In this document: one piece after another, positions 63,157 to 64,000 of the stretch
Layout of the letters: every line of letters begins with the position of its first letter
Position numbering within the stretch: position 1 is the stretch's first letter
Source of the DNA: Bacillus sp. N13C7
Lineage (GTDB): Bacteria > Bacillota > Bacilli > Bacillales > Bacillaceae
Length of the DNA stretch: 64,000 bases
Direction: 5' to 3'
NCBI RefSeq assembly: GCF_026790065.1
Contig: NZ_JALAMO010000005.1
Location: 186,001-250,000, forward strand
Notes under the pieces: model-generated
Seen by the model: the letters and a program-made list of their open reading frames with translations, nothing else
What the model was told of the DNA's origin: nothing
The model's database searches: none
Position numbers and translations under genes: made by a program

Positions 63157-63196
63157 TAAAAGCCGGCAATTCTCGCTCAGCAGACTTGCCGGTTTT
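63157..63196 (+). terminator. Terminator of aprX
   Basis: AAAGCCGGCAA ... TTGCCGGTTTTGTG stem right after the gene. Confidence 0.85.
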
Positions 63197-63259
63197 GTGT
63201 TTTGAATTTTCATAATCATGAGATAAAATAAGAGAAAATAGGTGAAGGAAGTGGGAAAA

Positions 63260-64000
63260 ATGCCATATTATATCTGCAACACATGCGGTGTACAACATGC
63301 GCAAACTGTAAATCCACCTAGCTCATGCCTGATTTGCGACGAAGAAAGGCAGTATATTCATCCGGATGGACAGTCATGGACAACCCTTGAAGACCTGCGT
63401 GAGAAAGCAAACCTTCAAAACACCCTCAAAAAGGAAGAAGAACATCTTTATAGCATCAAAACTGAACCAGAGTTTGCGATCGGACAGACAGCATTTCTTA
63501 TCCGGCATGAGGGCTTCAACGTGCTATGGGATTGTATTTCATACCTTGACCAAAAGACAATGAACCAAATTAACGAATTAGGCGGTATTCAAGCCATCGC
63601 TTTGTCTCATCCACATTATTACTCTGCTCAGGTTGAGTGGGCTGAAGCGTTTCAGGCCCCGATCTATATTCATAAGGATGATAAAGAATGGGTGGCAAGG
63701 CCAAGCAATCACATTCATTTCTGGTCAGGTGAAACTCTCAAGATAAAGCCGGGACTGGACCTCTACCGTCTGGGCGGACATTTTAAAGGCGGGGCAGTTC
63801 TCTATTGGAGCAAGGGCAACGAAGGAAAAGGCTGTCTTTTGACGGGAGATATTATTACGGTTGCGGCGGATCAGAACTGGGTCAGCTTTATGTACAGCTA
63901 TCCAAATCTCATTCCCCTTCCCGCTTCCAAAGTTGAAGAAATAGCAGCCAAAGTGAAACCGCTTCAATTCAACCGGCTTTATAATGCTTTTTCTAAAGTT
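63260..64000 (+). CDS. ymaE: YmaE, metallo-beta-lactamase-fold protein (partial)
   Basis: At least 247 residues; runs off the window edge. Two CxxC pairs at the start (YYICNTCGVQH; SCLICDE), a rubredoxin-like or zinc knuckle, then an MBL-like domain with ALSHPHYYSAQVEWAEAF, DLYRLGGHFKGGAVLYW and LTGDIITV. The MBL His motif is HPHYYS, not HxHxDH, so metal binding is reduced. The start at 63260 is uncertain: GTG at 63251 is the alternative. Confidence 0.85.
   Translation, partial: MPYYICNTCGVQHAQTVNPPSSCLICDEERQYIHPDGQSWTTLEDLREKANLQNTLKKEEEHLYSIKTEPEFAIGQTAFLIRHEGFNVLWDCISYLDQKTMNQINELGGIQAIALSHPHYYSAQVEWAEAFQAPIYIHKDDKEWVARPSNHIHFWSGETLKIKPGLDLYRLGGHFKGGAVLYWSKGNEGKGCLLTGDIITVAADQNWVSFMYSYPNLIPLPASKVEEIAAKVKPLQFNRLYNAFSKV

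Overview
The window is chromosome of the Bacillus subtilis group. On the right (44.7-64 kb) lies an almost unbroken copy of the B. subtilis glnA-glnR-ynbB-hflX-spoVK-cwlC-ymaB-nrdFEI-ymzA-ymzC-hfq-miaA-ymaF-ymaG-ebrAB-ymaD-ymaC-aprX-ymaE segment, mostly on the minus strand, so the window runs opposite to the usual 168 map. Names there rest on recognising the proteins from memory; no search was run.

From about 1073 to 44761 the sequence is a complete siphovirus-type prophage (about 43.7 kb) integrated in the 3' end of glnA. The last codons and terminator of glnA are present at both ends: the right copy belongs to intact glnA, the left copy is a displaced 3' fragment with silent differences. 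The crossover must lie in a 58-bp identical block. Repeated GTGGGTG heptamers flank both ends and look like integrase arm sites.

Reading right to left, the phage holds: integrase, an ImmA-type protease and a Xre repressor on the plus strand; a divergent control region with GTTCC-N6-GGAAC operators; early genes for DNA metabolism (Gam-like, Sak4-like ATPase, DUF669, primase/SF3 helicase, ERCC4 nuclease, YopX) with an iteron-rich possible origin; an ArpU-type late regulator followed by 11-bp repeats; an inserted cassette of three separately terminated genes (OLD-family nuclease, GNAT-like protein, two-helix membrane protein); then an HK97-type packaging, head and tail module, with a programmed -1 frameshift in the tail chaperone, a tape measure carrying a transglycosylase, two tandem receptor-binding cassettes, holin and amidase.

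Past the lysis genes, up to the left attachment site, is a lysogenic-conversion region: an LXG polymorphic toxin with an LHH nuclease tip and its SUKH immunity protein, a two-gene membrane-protein operon, several tiny membrane or DNA-binding proteins, and a zinc-ribbon gene whose promoter spacer contains a LexA box. A fragment of another amidase gene there records past recombination. The 1-kb flank left of the prophage holds a decayed relative of one of the prophage genes, so an older related phage probably used the same site.

The best candidates for undescribed biology are the three-gene cassette (29.9-33.0 kb), the 203-aa/71-aa membrane operon (2.7-3.6 kb), the SOS-controlled zinc ribbon, the late-operon repeats, and many genes under 50 codons that conventional calling would miss.
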